NCBI RefSeq assembly: GCF_000745015.1
Contig: NZ_JQNA01000001.1
Span: 248,001-312,000, forward strand
DNA length: 64,000 nt
Source: Burkholderia sp. 9120
GTDB taxonomy: Bacteria > Pseudomonadota > Gammaproteobacteria > Burkholderiales > Burkholderiaceae
Reading direction: 5' to 3'
Shown here: positions 19,083-29,948 of the stretch, piece by piece
Position numbering within the stretch: position 1 is the stretch's first letter
How the letters are laid out: every line of letters starts with the position of its first letter
Made by a program: the position numbers and the translations under genes
Notes under the pieces: generated by a model
What the model saw: the letters and a program-made list of their open reading frames with translations, nothing else
Database searches by the model: none
Told to the model about the DNA's origin: nothing

Positions 19083-20087
19083 CTAAGCCGGCACCAGAAT
19101 CACTTTGCTCGATTCGACACGGCCCTGATCGAGCTCTTCGAACGCGCGCGCGCCGCCTTCGAGGGGACGTGTCTGCTTCCACGCGAGATCGCCGAATGCG
19201 CCGCCGGCGAGCGCGGCGACGGTCGCCCGCAGATCGGCCATCGAGTAGGTGTAGGTGCCAAGCAGCGAGATCTCGGCGAGCGTCAGCTTGCGCATGTCGA
19301 TTTCGCTATCCCAGTCGAGCAGGCCGATATGCATAATCACGCCGCCCGGCTTTACCGCCGACAGCGAGAGCTTGCGCGTGGCCTTGGCGCCGACCGCATC
19401 GAGCACGAAATCGAAGCGATTCGGCGGCGTGTCGGTGGTCTGCGGATCGAAGGCCCGGCAGCCGGCATGGCGCTCCGCCGAAGCACGCCGCAGCGGATTG
19501 ACCTCCGCCATCTCCACGTTGCGACAGCCGTAGCTTCTCAGCAGCAAGGCCGCGAGCAGACCGATCGCGCCGCCGCCAATCACCAGCGTGCGCGTTTCGG
19601 GCAACGGCCGGGATAGCGCGCGCATCGACAGATTGAGCGCGTGCAGTGCGGTCGCGGCCGGTTCGGTCATCGCGGCGTGCGTCGCCGGCATGTCGGGCGG
19701 AATCTCGATCAGGCTCGCGGCGGGTATCGACATGTACTCGGCGAACGCACCCGGTCGCGTCATGCCGACCATGGTCCGGTCGACGCACAGATTGTCGCGT
19801 CCCTGCAGGCAATAGTCGCAGCGCCCGCACGTGATCAACGGATTGCCGGTCACCCTGAGGCCGACCGGCACATGCGGCGCGCGGCTCGCCGCGACCGTGC
19901 CGGCGAACTCATGCCCCAGCACCAGCCCGGGCTGACGGCGCGGATCGTGACCGTGGTAAGCATGCATGTCCGAGCCGCAGATGCCGACGGCGTCGATCTT
20001 CAGCACGACCTCGCCCGCCGCCGGCTCCGGATCGGCGCGCTCGAGCAGCTGCATTTCGTTGGGTCCGGTGTACACCAATGCTTTCAT
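19083..20087 (-). CDS. hpsP: Zinc-dependent alcohol dehydrogenase, HpsP-like
   Basis: 334 residues, medium-chain dehydrogenase/reductase. Catalytic zinc ligands appear in GICGSDMHAYHG and GHEFAG; the structural zinc set is CGRCDYCLQGRDNLC; the Rossmann motif is VIGGGAIGLLAALL. AGAGAGG precedes the ATG. It follows hpsN and an SDR gene in the same orientation with a 24-bp gap. From memory, Cupriavidus pinatubonensis has the order hpsN-hpsO-hpsP, in which HpsO and HpsP are 2-dehydrogenases that interconvert the enantiomers of 2,3-dihydroxypropanesulfonate through the ketone. The HpsP assignment rests on that context. Confidence 0.68.
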   Translation of the reverse strand: MKALVYTGPNEMQLLERADPEPAAGEVVLKIDAVGICGSDMHAYHGHDPRRQPGLVLGHEFAGTVAASRAPHVPVGLRVTGNPLITCGRCDYCLQGRDNLCVDRTMVGMTRPGAFAEYMSIPAASLIEIPPDMPATHAAMTEPAATALHALNLSMRALSRPLPETRTLVIGGGAIGLLAALLLRSYGCRNVEMAEVNPLRRASAERHAGCRAFDPQTTDTPPNRFDFVLDAVGAKATRKLSLSAVKPGGVIMHIGLLDWDSEIDMRKLTLAEISLLGTYTYSMADLRATVAALAGGAFGDLAWKQTRPLEGGARAFEELDQGRVESSKVILVPA

Positions 20088-20111
20088 GAGTGCCTCTCTG
20101 CTCCGCTACGA

Positions 20112-22314
<2,203 letters not shown>

Positions 22315-22375
22315 CCTGCCGGGGCGTGCGCCCCGGCCTGCTTGTCGTGTCCGGCTGGCGTGTCTGGCTGATTCG

Positions 22376-23431
22376 TTACTTCGTATCCACCGCGAAGGCG
22401 GCCAGCTTCGGATCGGCTTGCACGCGCTTCATCAGACTGTCGTCGATGTAGTCTTTCGCGTCGGGCACCCCTTGCAGCGCCCCCGACGCGCGCATGAACT
22501 GCGCGATGCTGGTGAACCACTTGTCCGCTTCGGACGGTCCCTTGCTGCGATCCATCGCGGCGAGTTGCTGCGTGAGGTCGAAGGTGGGACGCGTGGCGAA
22601 CTCCTTGCGCATCGACGCGTCGCTGATCGTCACGCCGCCCTCCTGATAGAACTTCTTCATCAATGCGGTGGCCTGGTCCGGATTCGCTTTCATCCATGAC
22701 CACGCGCGCAGATAGACCGCGAGAAACGCCGCCACCGCTTCCGGATGTTCCTTCGCATAGTCGCCGCGCGCGACCAGCGCGCCCGGCACCGACGCGCCGC
22801 CGTCCTTGCCGCTGCACAGCACCCGCGCGCCGGACTTTTCTTCGAGCGTGTAGTCGTAGGGCGCCCACACGCCGGCATAGTCGGCATTGCCTGACGACAT
22901 CGCGGAAATGATCTCGGCTTGCCCCATGTTTCTGAGCGTGACGTCGGTCTTGGTAAGCCCATACTTCTTCAGACACGCCTGCACCGCGTAGTCGCCCGTG
23001 GAATTCGACGTGAGGACGATGGTCTGCCCTTTCAGCGAGGCCGGATTGCTCTTCACCGCGTCATAGCGCGCCTTGCTCGCCATCAGCACGTTGCCCTGCG
23101 ATTCGTCGTTGGTGATACCGATCACCTCGACGCCGAAACGCTTGTAGCCGAGCACCGCCGGTACCGAGCCGGTGCCGCCGACGTCCCACGATTTCGCGGC
23201 GGCCGCGGCCATCTGCGGCACGCCGGCCGGAAACACCACGAACTCCGGCGCGAGGCCCGCGGCCGCCCACCAGCCTTTCTCGGTCGCCACGTAAAACGGC
23301 AGCGCCCAGTAGAGCGCCGGCTGATAGGTCACCTTGATCGGCGTGGGCGCGGCCGCCTCGGCGCGCGTGACGAACAGCGCCGTGCCCGCGCACAACATGG
23401 CTACCACGGAAATCGCTCGCAACCGGTTCAT
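22376..23431 (-). CDS. Sulfonate/taurine-type ABC substrate-binding protein (TauA/SsuA-like)
   Basis: 351 residues from ATG 23431, with GGGAG before it; a longer upstream frame is rejected. Signal peptide (AISVVAMLCAGTALFVTRAEA), then an NMT1/TauA-type type II binding fold: PALYWALPFYVATEKGWW, GGTGSVPAVLGYKRFG, IVLTSNSTGDYAVQACL. It is the last gene of a four-gene importer (two permeases, ATPase, binding protein) transcribed away from the LacI gene. With hpsN next door, dihydroxypropanesulfonate is the likely ligand. Confidence 0.83.
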   Translation of the reverse strand: MNRLRAISVVAMLCAGTALFVTRAEAAAPTPIKVTYQPALYWALPFYVATEKGWWAAAGLAPEFVVFPAGVPQMAAAAAKSWDVGGTGSVPAVLGYKRFGVEVIGITNDESQGNVLMASKARYDAVKSNPASLKGQTIVLTSNSTGDYAVQACLKKYGLTKTDVTLRNMGQAEIISAMSSGNADYAGVWAPYDYTLEEKSGARVLCSGKDGGASVPGALVARGDYAKEHPEAVAAFLAVYLRAWSWMKANPDQATALMKKFYQEGGVTISDASMRKEFATRPTFDLTQQLAAMDRSKGPSEADKWFTSIAQFMRASGALQGVPDAKDYIDDSLMKRVQADPKLAAFAVDTK

Positions 23432-23466
23432 GCTGGTCTCCCTGTTTTTCAGTGTCGACGCGCCGC

Positions 23467-24273
23467 TCATGCGGCCGCGCGCGCAGCGCCGCCGTGCTCG
23501 TCGCGCAACGATTTCCAGATGTGCGTGCGCAGTCGCACGAACGACTCCAGATCCATGACGTCCTCGATGCGCTTGTGCTGGTCCCACTGGTTCGCTTCGC
23601 GCACCGATTTGACGTCGACGATTTCCTTGACGCGTCCCGGCCGGCTGGTCATCACGACGACGCGGTCGGCCAGATAGACGGACTCCTCCACCGCGTGCGT
23701 GATGAACAGCACGGTGCGCGGATTGGCACGGGTGACGCGCACCAGTTCCTCCTGCATGACCACGCGCGTTTGCGCGTCGAGCGCGCCGAACGGCTCGTCC
23801 ATCAGCAGCACGCCGGGATCGAGCGCATAGGCACGGGCAATCGCGACGCGCTGCTGCATGCCGCCCGACAACTGATGCGGATAGGCCGCTTCATGGCCGC
23901 GCAGGTTCATCAGGTCCATATAGCGTTCGATCGTGCTGCGGCGCTTCGCGGCGGCCACGCCTTGCGCCCGCAGACCGAGCTCGATGTTCTCGTAGACGCT
24001 CTTCCAGGGAAACAGCGCGAACTGCTGGAACACCACCGCCCGATCGGGTCCGGGACGCAGCACCTGCCGGCCGTCCACGCTGACGGTGCCGGACGACGGA
24101 AACTCCAGCCCCGCGACCATCCGCAGACAGGTGGTCTTGCCGCAGCCCGACGGCCCGACGATCGCCACGAACTCACGGTCGGCGATCTCGAGGCTCACGT
24201 GATCCAGCGCCACCATGCCGCTGCCGGCGTGGCCGAAAACGCGGGAAACATCGTCGAAGCGGATGACGCTCAT
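23467..24273 (-). CDS. Nitrate/sulfonate-type ABC transporter ATPase (TauB/SsuB-like)
   Basis: 268 residues from the ATG at 24273. Walker A GPSGCGKTT at about residue 40, Q-loop VFQQFALFPWKS, signature LSGGMQQRVAIARA, Walker B LLMDEPFGALDAQ and switch His in ITHAVEES. The frame stays open far upstream, but the internal start matches the family N-terminus (VIRFDDVSRVFG). It energises the importer formed with the two adjacent permeases and the binding protein. Confidence 0.9.
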   Translation of the reverse strand: MSVIRFDDVSRVFGHAGSGMVALDHVSLEIADREFVAIVGPSGCGKTTCLRMVAGLEFPSSGTVSVDGRQVLRPGPDRAVVFQQFALFPWKSVYENIELGLRAQGVAAAKRRSTIERYMDLMNLRGHEAAYPHQLSGGMQQRVAIARAYALDPGVLLMDEPFGALDAQTRVVMQEELVRVTRANPRTVLFITHAVEESVYLADRVVVMTSRPGRVKEIVDVKSVREANQWDQHKRIEDVMDLESFVRLRTHIWKSLRDEHGGAARAAA

Positions 24274-24326
24274 GTCGGTACTCCGTAGCGATTGCGGCAG
24301 ACCCGGAATGGGAGTCGCCGAGGCAC

Positions 24327-25232
24327 TCAGCGGCGCGCGCGGCGCCGATGCCGCATCGCGAAGGTTTCGATACGTCCGAGCAGCCAGTCGATCACCGCGC
24401 CCACCATGCCGATCGCGATCATGCCGCTCATCACGGTCGCGGTATCGATCGACGACTGCCCCTTGACCATCATGTAGCCGATGCCGCTCGAGGCGACGAT
24501 CAGTTCCGCCCCGACCAGCGACATCCAGCCGAGCCCGGCGGCCACCCGCAGCCCAGCGATCACCGCCGGCAACGCGCCGGGCAGCAGCACTTCGCAGACG
24601 ATCATGCGGTTCGACAGGCCCAGCATCCGCGCCGCCTCCAGCAGACGCTCGTCGACCTGCTTCGCGCCGCGGTAGGCATTCACCACGCACGGCGGAAAGG
24701 CGCCGGCGAAAATGATCAGCACCGGGCCGCCGATACCCGTGCCGAACCACAGCGCCGCGAACGGCACCCACGCGATCGGCGCGATGAAGCGCAGCGTTTC
24801 GAACAGCGGACTCACGATGTAATCGAGCCAGCGGAACCAGCCCATCATCAGGCCCAGCGGCACACCGACCGCGATGGCCAGCGAGAGCCCCATCAGGTAG
24901 CGCTGCAGGCTCGACCACAGGTGCTGTTCGAGCGTATAGCCGACGAACGGATGCGTCAGCAGGTCGACGAAACGCGTCGCAACGGCGAACGGGGTCGGCA
25001 GGAACGCGGCGGGAATCAGTTGCGCCGCAGCCGCGAGCCACCAGATGCCGAAAAACGCCAGCAGACCCGCCGCGCTCAACGCCCACAACGTGCCGCTGCC
25101 CGGCCCCGCGCCATGCGCCGCGACGGCGCTTGCGCGGGCCTGCCGTCGCGTCTCTTTCGCGTGCGCCGCGTCGGTGCGATTCACCAGGCTCACGGGGTCC
25201 ATGTCGGAACGTGCCAGATGCTGCAGTTTCAT
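24327..25232 (-). CDS. Sulfonate-type ABC permease (TauC/SsuC-like), second of a pair
   Basis: 301 residues, about six membrane segments plus a ~45-residue cytoplasmic N-terminus, and the binding-protein-dependent permease EAA loop (EAARMLGLSNRMIVCEVLLPGALPAV). The ATG at 25232 overlaps the stop of the first permease by 4 bp. Most Tau/Ssu importers use a single permease as a homodimer. Two adjacent, clearly different permeases suggest a heterodimeric channel. Confidence 0.85.
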   Translation of the reverse strand: MKLQHLARSDMDPVSLVNRTDAAHAKETRRQARASAVAAHGAGPGSGTLWALSAAGLLAFFGIWWLAAAAQLIPAAFLPTPFAVATRFVDLLTHPFVGYTLEQHLWSSLQRYLMGLSLAIAVGVPLGLMMGWFRWLDYIVSPLFETLRFIAPIAWVPFAALWFGTGIGGPVLIIFAGAFPPCVVNAYRGAKQVDERLLEAARMLGLSNRMIVCEVLLPGALPAVIAGLRVAAGLGWMSLVGAELIVASSGIGYMMVKGQSSIDTATVMSGMIAIGMVGAVIDWLLGRIETFAMRHRRRARR

Positions 25233-26020
25233 CGCCTTGCTCTCCACGGCATCGAACGGTTTTCGAGCAGACCCAGCAGCACGGTCATCAACCAGCCGCA
25301 CAGCGCGACGCTCAGCATGGCGACCACGATCATCGCGGGGAAAATGTCGAGCGAGCCCTGCGTCAGCAAGTGGCCGAGACCGCGCACCGCGCCGATCAGT
25401 TCGCCGGCGACCAGCGTGGTCCAGGACGCTTGCAGCGACAGCCGCAAGCCGGTGAAGATCATCGGCAACGCGCCCGGCAGCATGACTTCGAACACGAACT
25501 GGCGGCGCCGCAGGCCCAGCATGTCGGCCGCTTCGACGAGTGCGGGATCGAGATTGCGCACGCCGGCAAAGCTGTTGATCACGCAGGGCACGAAAGCGGC
25601 GAACCAGATCACCATGACCTTGGCGGCGTCGCCGAGACCGAGCCAGACGATCGCGAGCGGAATCCACGCGAGCGGCGGAATCGGCCGCAGCATGATGAAG
25701 ATGGGATTGAAGAAGGCCTGGGCGCGGCGCGACTGGCCCATCCACAAACCGAGCGGCACACCGCTGAGCGCCGCGGTGACGAAGCCGTACAGCACGAGCT
25801 TGACGCTCTGCACGATGTGCTGGTCGAGACGGCCGTCGGCGTAACCCTCGCCGGCCACCTGCAACAGTGCCTGCCATACCTCCAGCGGTGCCGGCAAGCG
25901 CGCCGGACCGACGATGCCGGTGCCGCTGGTGAACACGTACCAGAGCGCGAGCGTCGCGCCGAGCGTGCCGATGCTGCAGACAAGGCGCGGTGAGCGAATG
26001 GAACGGATAGCCGTCAGCAC
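25229..26020 (-). CDS. Sulfonate-type ABC permease (TauC/SsuC-like), first of a pair
   Basis: 263 residues from a GTG at 26020 with AGGAG eight bases before it. It has about six membrane segments and an EAA-type loop (EAADMLGLRRRQFVFEVMLPGALPMI). It is the first gene of the importer operon and is divergent from the LacI-type gene; the 219-bp gap between them carries a palindromic operator and a perfect TATAAT box. Confidence 0.86.
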   Translation of the reverse strand: MLTAIRSIRSPRLVCSIGTLGATLALWYVFTSGTGIVGPARLPAPLEVWQALLQVAGEGYADGRLDQHIVQSVKLVLYGFVTAALSGVPLGLWMGQSRRAQAFFNPIFIMLRPIPPLAWIPLAIVWLGLGDAAKVMVIWFAAFVPCVINSFAGVRNLDPALVEAADMLGLRRRQFVFEVMLPGALPMIFTGLRLSLQASWTTLVAGELIGAVRGLGHLLTQGSLDIFPAMIVVAMLSVALCGWLMTVLLGLLENRSMPWRARR

Positions 26021-26060
26021 GTCGTCTCCTGTGGGGTGCGGTTGGTCGTCCTGCCACTCA

Positions 26061-26076
26061 ATGCAACCGCTTGCAT
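26061..26076. promoter_or_regulatory. LacI-type operator in the importer/lacI intergenic region
   Basis: ATGCAACCGCTTGCAT, differing in one base from the operator in front of hpsN. It lies just upstream of a TATAAT box used towards the regulator gene and 41 bp from the importer start, so one protein bound here could repress both directions. Confidence 0.75.
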
Positions 26077-26081
26077 TTGAC

Positions 26082-26087
26082 TATAAT
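26082..26087 (+). promoter_or_regulatory. Probable -10 box of the lacI-type gene
   Basis: Perfect TATAAT, about 150 bp upstream of the GTG of the regulator, immediately after the operator at 26061-26076. No good -35 box was found at the right distance, which would fit an operator overlapping the promoter spacer. Confidence 0.5.
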
Positions 26088-26141
26088 CCTGATTTCCGAT
26101 TGTTGTATCAGGACTTACACCAAGCCTTGCGAAGAAATGTC

Positions 26142-26153
26142 ATGCGCTTGCAT
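26142..26153. promoter_or_regulatory. Partial LacI-type operator
   Basis: ATGCGCTTGCAT holds the complete right half (GCTTGCAT) of the operators at 22267 and 26061, with a degraded left half. It lies between the -10 box and the regulator start and may be an auxiliary site. Confidence 0.4.
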
Positions 26154-26239
26154 TCACGCACTACAATCAGACTTATCCGCGGTCTGAACCGCGGTCTGAA
26201 CGGTAGCCGCCGCAGCGGTCTTCGAACGAGACATCTCCA

Positions 26240-27307
26240 GTGAGCAATGCCCCTCCCTCGCGCGCGCGCATCGACGACGTCGCGCGCCTCGCCGACGTAT
26301 CGACAGCCACGGTTTCGCGGGCGCTGTCGAGCCCGAACCGGGTCAAGCCGGACACCCGCGCCCGTATCCGCGAGGCCATCGCCACGCTCGGCTACGTGCC
26401 CGACGGCGCGGCCCGCGCGCTCGCGCTGGGGCGCGCCCGCACGGTCGGCGCGATCGTCCCGACGCTCGACAACGCGATCTTCGCGCGCGCCGTGCAGGGC
26501 TTGCAGACCACCCTGTCCAATTCCGGTTACCAGTTGCTGATCTCGGCCCACGAATACAACCTGGCGGCTGAAACCGAAGTGGTCCGCGCACTGCTGGAGC
26601 GCGCCGTCGACGCGATCCTGCTGGTCGGTCAGGACCATGCCGCGCAAACCTACGAGTTGATCCGCGCGAGTCAGGTCGCGCTGGTCGTCATGTGGTCGAG
26701 CCCGGGCGAGGAGCCGGAGCCGGCGCAGTCAAGCGCACCGCCCGCGATCGGTTTCGACAACCGGCTGATCGGGCGTCTCGCCGCCGATCACCTGCTGTCG
26801 CTCGGCCATACCCGCTTCGGCGCGATCTCCGGTTTCACTCGGCACAACGACCGTGCCCGGGAGCGCATCGGCGGCTTTCGCGAGACGCTCGCGCAACACG
26901 GCTACGCGTTGCCGGACGCCTGCGTGATCGAGCAGCCGTTCGGCTTCGAAGGCGGCCGCGCCGGTTTGCAGCATCTGTTGAAACTGCGCCCTTCGCCCAC
27001 CGCGATTTTTTGCGGCAACGACGTGCTGGCGCTCGGCTGCCTGTTCGAAGCGCAAGCGCTCGGCATCGCCGTGCCGGACGCTTTGTCGATCGTCGGCTGC
27101 GACAACCTGCCGATCGCCTCGCAGATCATGCCGGGGCTCACCACGGTGCTGCTGCCTACCTACGAGCTCGGCGAACACGCGGCCCGCGCGGTATTGAGCT
27201 GGCTCGCGAACGGCAACCCGCCGCCGCACGAACGCCTGCCGATCGAGTTGATCGTGCGCGGCACGACCGGGCCGTCATCGTTGCGCAACGAACCGCCGCA
27301 GCTATAG
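26240..27307 (+). CDS. LacI-family transcriptional regulator
   Basis: 355 residues from a GTG at 26240. The N-terminal helix-turn-helix and hinge read ARIDDVARLADVSTATVSRAL, followed by RVKPDTRARIREAIATLGYVP. The ligand-binding domain is a type I periplasmic-binding fold (TVGAIVPTLDNAIFARAV, RLAADHLLSLGHTRFG, PTAIFCGNDVLALG). It is divergent from the TauABC-like importer, and the two best palindromes of its expected type lie in front of that importer and of hpsN. It is therefore the likely repressor of uptake and first oxidation of the sulfonate. The effector is unknown. Confidence 0.9.
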   Translation: MSNAPPSRARIDDVARLADVSTATVSRALSSPNRVKPDTRARIREAIATLGYVPDGAARALALGRARTVGAIVPTLDNAIFARAVQGLQTTLSNSGYQLLISAHEYNLAAETEVVRALLERAVDAILLVGQDHAAQTYELIRASQVALVVMWSSPGEEPEPAQSSAPPAIGFDNRLIGRLAADHLLSLGHTRFGAISGFTRHNDRARERIGGFRETLAQHGYALPDACVIEQPFGFEGGRAGLQHLLKLRPSPTAIFCGNDVLALGCLFEAQALGIAVPDALSIVGCDNLPIASQIMPGLTTVLLPTYELGEHAARAVLSWLANGNPPPHERLPIELIVRGTTGPSSLRNEPPQL

Positions 27308-27361
27308 CGCGCAGGCCGGCCGGCGCGGTCGGCGCGGGCCGCCCTCGTGCGCGACGGCGGA

Positions 27362-28357
27362 TCAATTGCGCTGCAACTGCGCGATCAGCGCGTCGGGAAT
27401 CTCCACGCCGTCTGTTTGCGCCGTCTCCGCCAGCCGCTCTCGTCGCGAACCGGGCAGACGGACGTCGTCGTCCGCGCTCATCATCCCGATCAGTGCCTCG
27501 ACGCGCGACAGATAAGTGTCGTCGCCGGCCAGCGCGCCCGGATCGATCGCCCAGAACAGATGACCGATGCGCGAACGCTCGCCCTCTTCGCTCAGAAACG
27601 ACCCCGCTTCATAGCCGAAATTCGCGCCGGTCAGCGCCGCCGCCAGCAACTCGACGATCAGCGCGAGCATCGCCCCTTTCGCGCCGCCAAACGGCAGCAT
27701 CATGCCGTCGAGCGCGGCATGGGCGTCGGTGGTCGGCTGCCCGTCGCGGGTGGTGGCCCAGCCTTCGGGAATCGCCTGGCCGTCGCGCGCGGCCAGCGCA
27801 ATCTTGCCGCGCGCGATCTGCGACAGCGCGAGATCGATCACGAGCGGTTCGCCATGGCGCCGTGGAAACACGGCGGCGATCGGATTGGTGCCGAACAGCG
27901 CGCGCCGGCCGCCCCAGGCGGGCATGGCCGCGGGCGAGTTGCTGAAAGCGAGCGCCACCCTGCCCGCCGCGCCGAGCGCCGCCAGATGCGCCGCGCCCAC
28001 GCCGAAGTGATGGCTGCGCTTTACGCCCGCCACGGCACTACCAAACTGACGGGTCCGTTCGATCAGCGTGGTCACGGCCAGGTCGCAGGCGGGATAGGCG
28101 AGTCCATCCGCGGCATCGATCAGCACGGCCGCGCCACGATCCGCGACGACGGCCGGCTGCGCGCCGGGGTCGACGCGGCCGTTGCGCAATTGCGCGCAAT
28201 ACATCGGCAGACGCGCCACGCCGTGCGACGACAGGCCGCGCAGATCGGCATAGACGAGCGCGCGGGCAGTCGATTCAGCGGTGGCTTGCGACGCGCCCGC
28301 CTGGCGCAACGAATCGATCGCCAGGGCGGTGAGCGCAGCGGGTAATAGTCGGGCCAT
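27362..28357 (-). CDS. Malate/L-lactate/sulfolactate dehydrogenase family (Ldh2; ComC-like)
   Basis: 331 residues with AGGGA before the ATG. Family marks: DLRGLSSHGVARLPMY, a catalytic-His segment SHHFGVGAAH, FSNSPAAMPAWGGRR, FGTNPIA and FGGAKGAMLALIVELL. The family includes malate, ureidoglycolate and (R)-sulfolactate dehydrogenases. Because it follows suyA-suyB-dctA in one transcript direction, (R)-sulfolactate to sulfopyruvate oxidation (ComC role, allowing enantiomer interconversion) is the favoured reading. The sequence alone does not exclude malate-type substrates. It converges with the LacI gene. Confidence 0.78.
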   Translation of the reverse strand: MARLLPAALTALAIDSLRQAGASQATAESTARALVYADLRGLSSHGVARLPMYCAQLRNGRVDPGAQPAVVADRGAAVLIDAADGLAYPACDLAVTTLIERTRQFGSAVAGVKRSHHFGVGAAHLAALGAAGRVALAFSNSPAAMPAWGGRRALFGTNPIAAVFPRRHGEPLVIDLALSQIARGKIALAARDGQAIPEGWATTRDGQPTTDAHAALDGMMLPFGGAKGAMLALIVELLAAALTGANFGYEAGSFLSEEGERSRIGHLFWAIDPGALAGDDTYLSRVEALIGMMSADDDVRLPGSRRERLAETAQTDGVEIPDALIAQLQRN

Positions 28358-28421
28358 CGAGTCTTCCCTGAGAAGGCGGTGTGGGCGGTCGATCAGACGA
28401 CGATCCGTCTGCCGGCCGTGC

Positions 28422-29783
28422 TCATTTGGCCGCCTTTTCCAGCAACGGGTGCGCGGCCGGATGCCGTATCTGGTCGAGGCCCGGCCCGGCGGCCGGCGCC
28501 TGCGGGGTCAACGGCTGTTGCGCCTCGGCCTGGCGCTCGCGCGGCGCGGCCAGAAACGCGCGGGCCGCGCGAGCGTCGAACGCGCCTTCCCAGCGCGCGA
28601 CCACCAGCGTTGCGACGACGTTGCCGATCATATTGGTCAGCGCGCGGACCTCGTTGAGCACCCGGTCCACGCCCAGAATCAGCGTGATGCCCGCCACGGG
28701 AATGATGTTGTGGGTCGACAGCGTGGCGGTCAGCGCCACCAGTGCCGCGCCGGCCACCCCCGCGCCGCCCTTCGACGTCAGCATCAGGATCGCCAGCAAG
28801 CCCACCTGCTGCCACAGCGACAGATGCGTGTTGGTCGCCTGCGCGATGAACAGCGAGGTCATGGTCAGATAGATCGCCGCGCCGTCGAGATTGAACGAAT
28901 AGCCGGTCGGCAGTACGAGCCCGACGATGGCGCGCGGACAGCCCATGCGTTCGAGCTTTTCCATCAGACGCGGCAGCACGGACTCGGTGGTGGACGTGCC
29001 CAGCACGATCAGCAATTCTTCGCGGAAATACTTGAGCAACGGCCAGAGCCCCACGCCCGCCCAGCGAGCCGCCGAACCCAGCACGACGGCCACGAACAGA
29101 ATGCTCGTAATGTAGAAGCACAGAATCAGCAGCCCCAGTTGCTGCAAGGTGCCGATGCCGTATTTGCCGACCGTGAACGCGATCGCACCGAACGCCCCCA
29201 GCGGTGCGAGACGCATGATCATTTCGACAATGCGCATCAGCGTGTCGCCGAATTGTTCGATGCCGCGCATCAGCAGCCGGCTGCGCTGCGACATGATCGA
29301 CAGCGCAATGCCGAACAGCACCGAGAACAGCAGCACCTGCAGCAGATCGCCGCGCGCGAACGCGCCCACCACCGAATTCGGCACGATCAGATCGAAGAAG
29401 CTCGACGACGCCGCATGCGCGTCGGCCACGTAGTGCGACATGGCGTGCGGATCGAGCGTGGCGGGGTCGATGTTCAGTCCGGCGCCCGGACGCAGCACAT
29501 TCGCCACCACCAGTCCGATCACCAGCGCGATGGTCGTCACCACTTCGAAGTAGAGCAAGGTCTTGAAGCCGACGCGGCCGACCTGCTTGAGACTTTCCAT
29601 CCGCGCGATGCCCACCGAGACGGTGCAGAAGATCACCAGCGTGATCAGCATCTTGATGAGACGGATGAAGGTGTCGCCGAGCGGCTTCATGTCGACGCCG
29701 AACGACGGCGCGAGATAACCGACGAGAATGCCCGCCGCAAGTCCGATCAGGACCTGCACGTAGAGATGTTTGAGCACGCGCAA
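28422..29783 (-). CDS. dctA: C4-dicarboxylate:cation symporter, DctA family
   Basis: 453 residues from a TTG at 29783, eight bases after GGAGGAG; the longer frame from 29840 would bury that site. Eight or more membrane segments and the DAACS signatures LGTSTTESVLPRLMEKLE, LPTGYSFNLDGAAIYL and MLTSKGGAGVAGAAL. DctA proteins import succinate, fumarate and malate with protons. It sits between suyB and the dehydrogenase gene, so a sulfonated C3 acid that mimics succinate or malate (sulfopropanoate, sulfolactate) is a plausible cargo. Confidence 0.9.
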   Translation of the reverse strand: MRVLKHLYVQVLIGLAAGILVGYLAPSFGVDMKPLGDTFIRLIKMLITLVIFCTVSVGIARMESLKQVGRVGFKTLLYFEVVTTIALVIGLVVANVLRPGAGLNIDPATLDPHAMSHYVADAHAASSSFFDLIVPNSVVGAFARGDLLQVLLFSVLFGIALSIMSQRSRLLMRGIEQFGDTLMRIVEMIMRLAPLGAFGAIAFTVGKYGIGTLQQLGLLILCFYITSILFVAVVLGSAARWAGVGLWPLLKYFREELLIVLGTSTTESVLPRLMEKLERMGCPRAIVGLVLPTGYSFNLDGAAIYLTMTSLFIAQATNTHLSLWQQVGLLAILMLTSKGGAGVAGAALVALTATLSTHNIIPVAGITLILGVDRVLNEVRALTNMIGNVVATLVVARWEGAFDARAARAFLAAPRERQAEAQQPLTPQAPAAGPGLDQIRHPAAHPLLEKAAK

Positions 29784-29948
29784 GATGGTGTCTCCTCCAC
29801 TCGCTGCCGCCAGATGTCGAGCCGGCGCCGTGGGCGGCATGGCTTGCCGGCGCGGGCGGCATGACAGCCGTTCTCCGTGCCGGCCTGCGCCGGACTATCG
29901 CGCTCCGCTCCGGTCGCACAGGCTCGCGGAGCGGCCAGGCCGCCGGAA

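Noticed and set aside
24274..25086. Fused long ORF giving a 270-residue extension to the TauB-like ATPase
   Set aside because: The extension is antisense-style composition over the permease gene; the ATPase fold begins exactly at the ATG at 24273.
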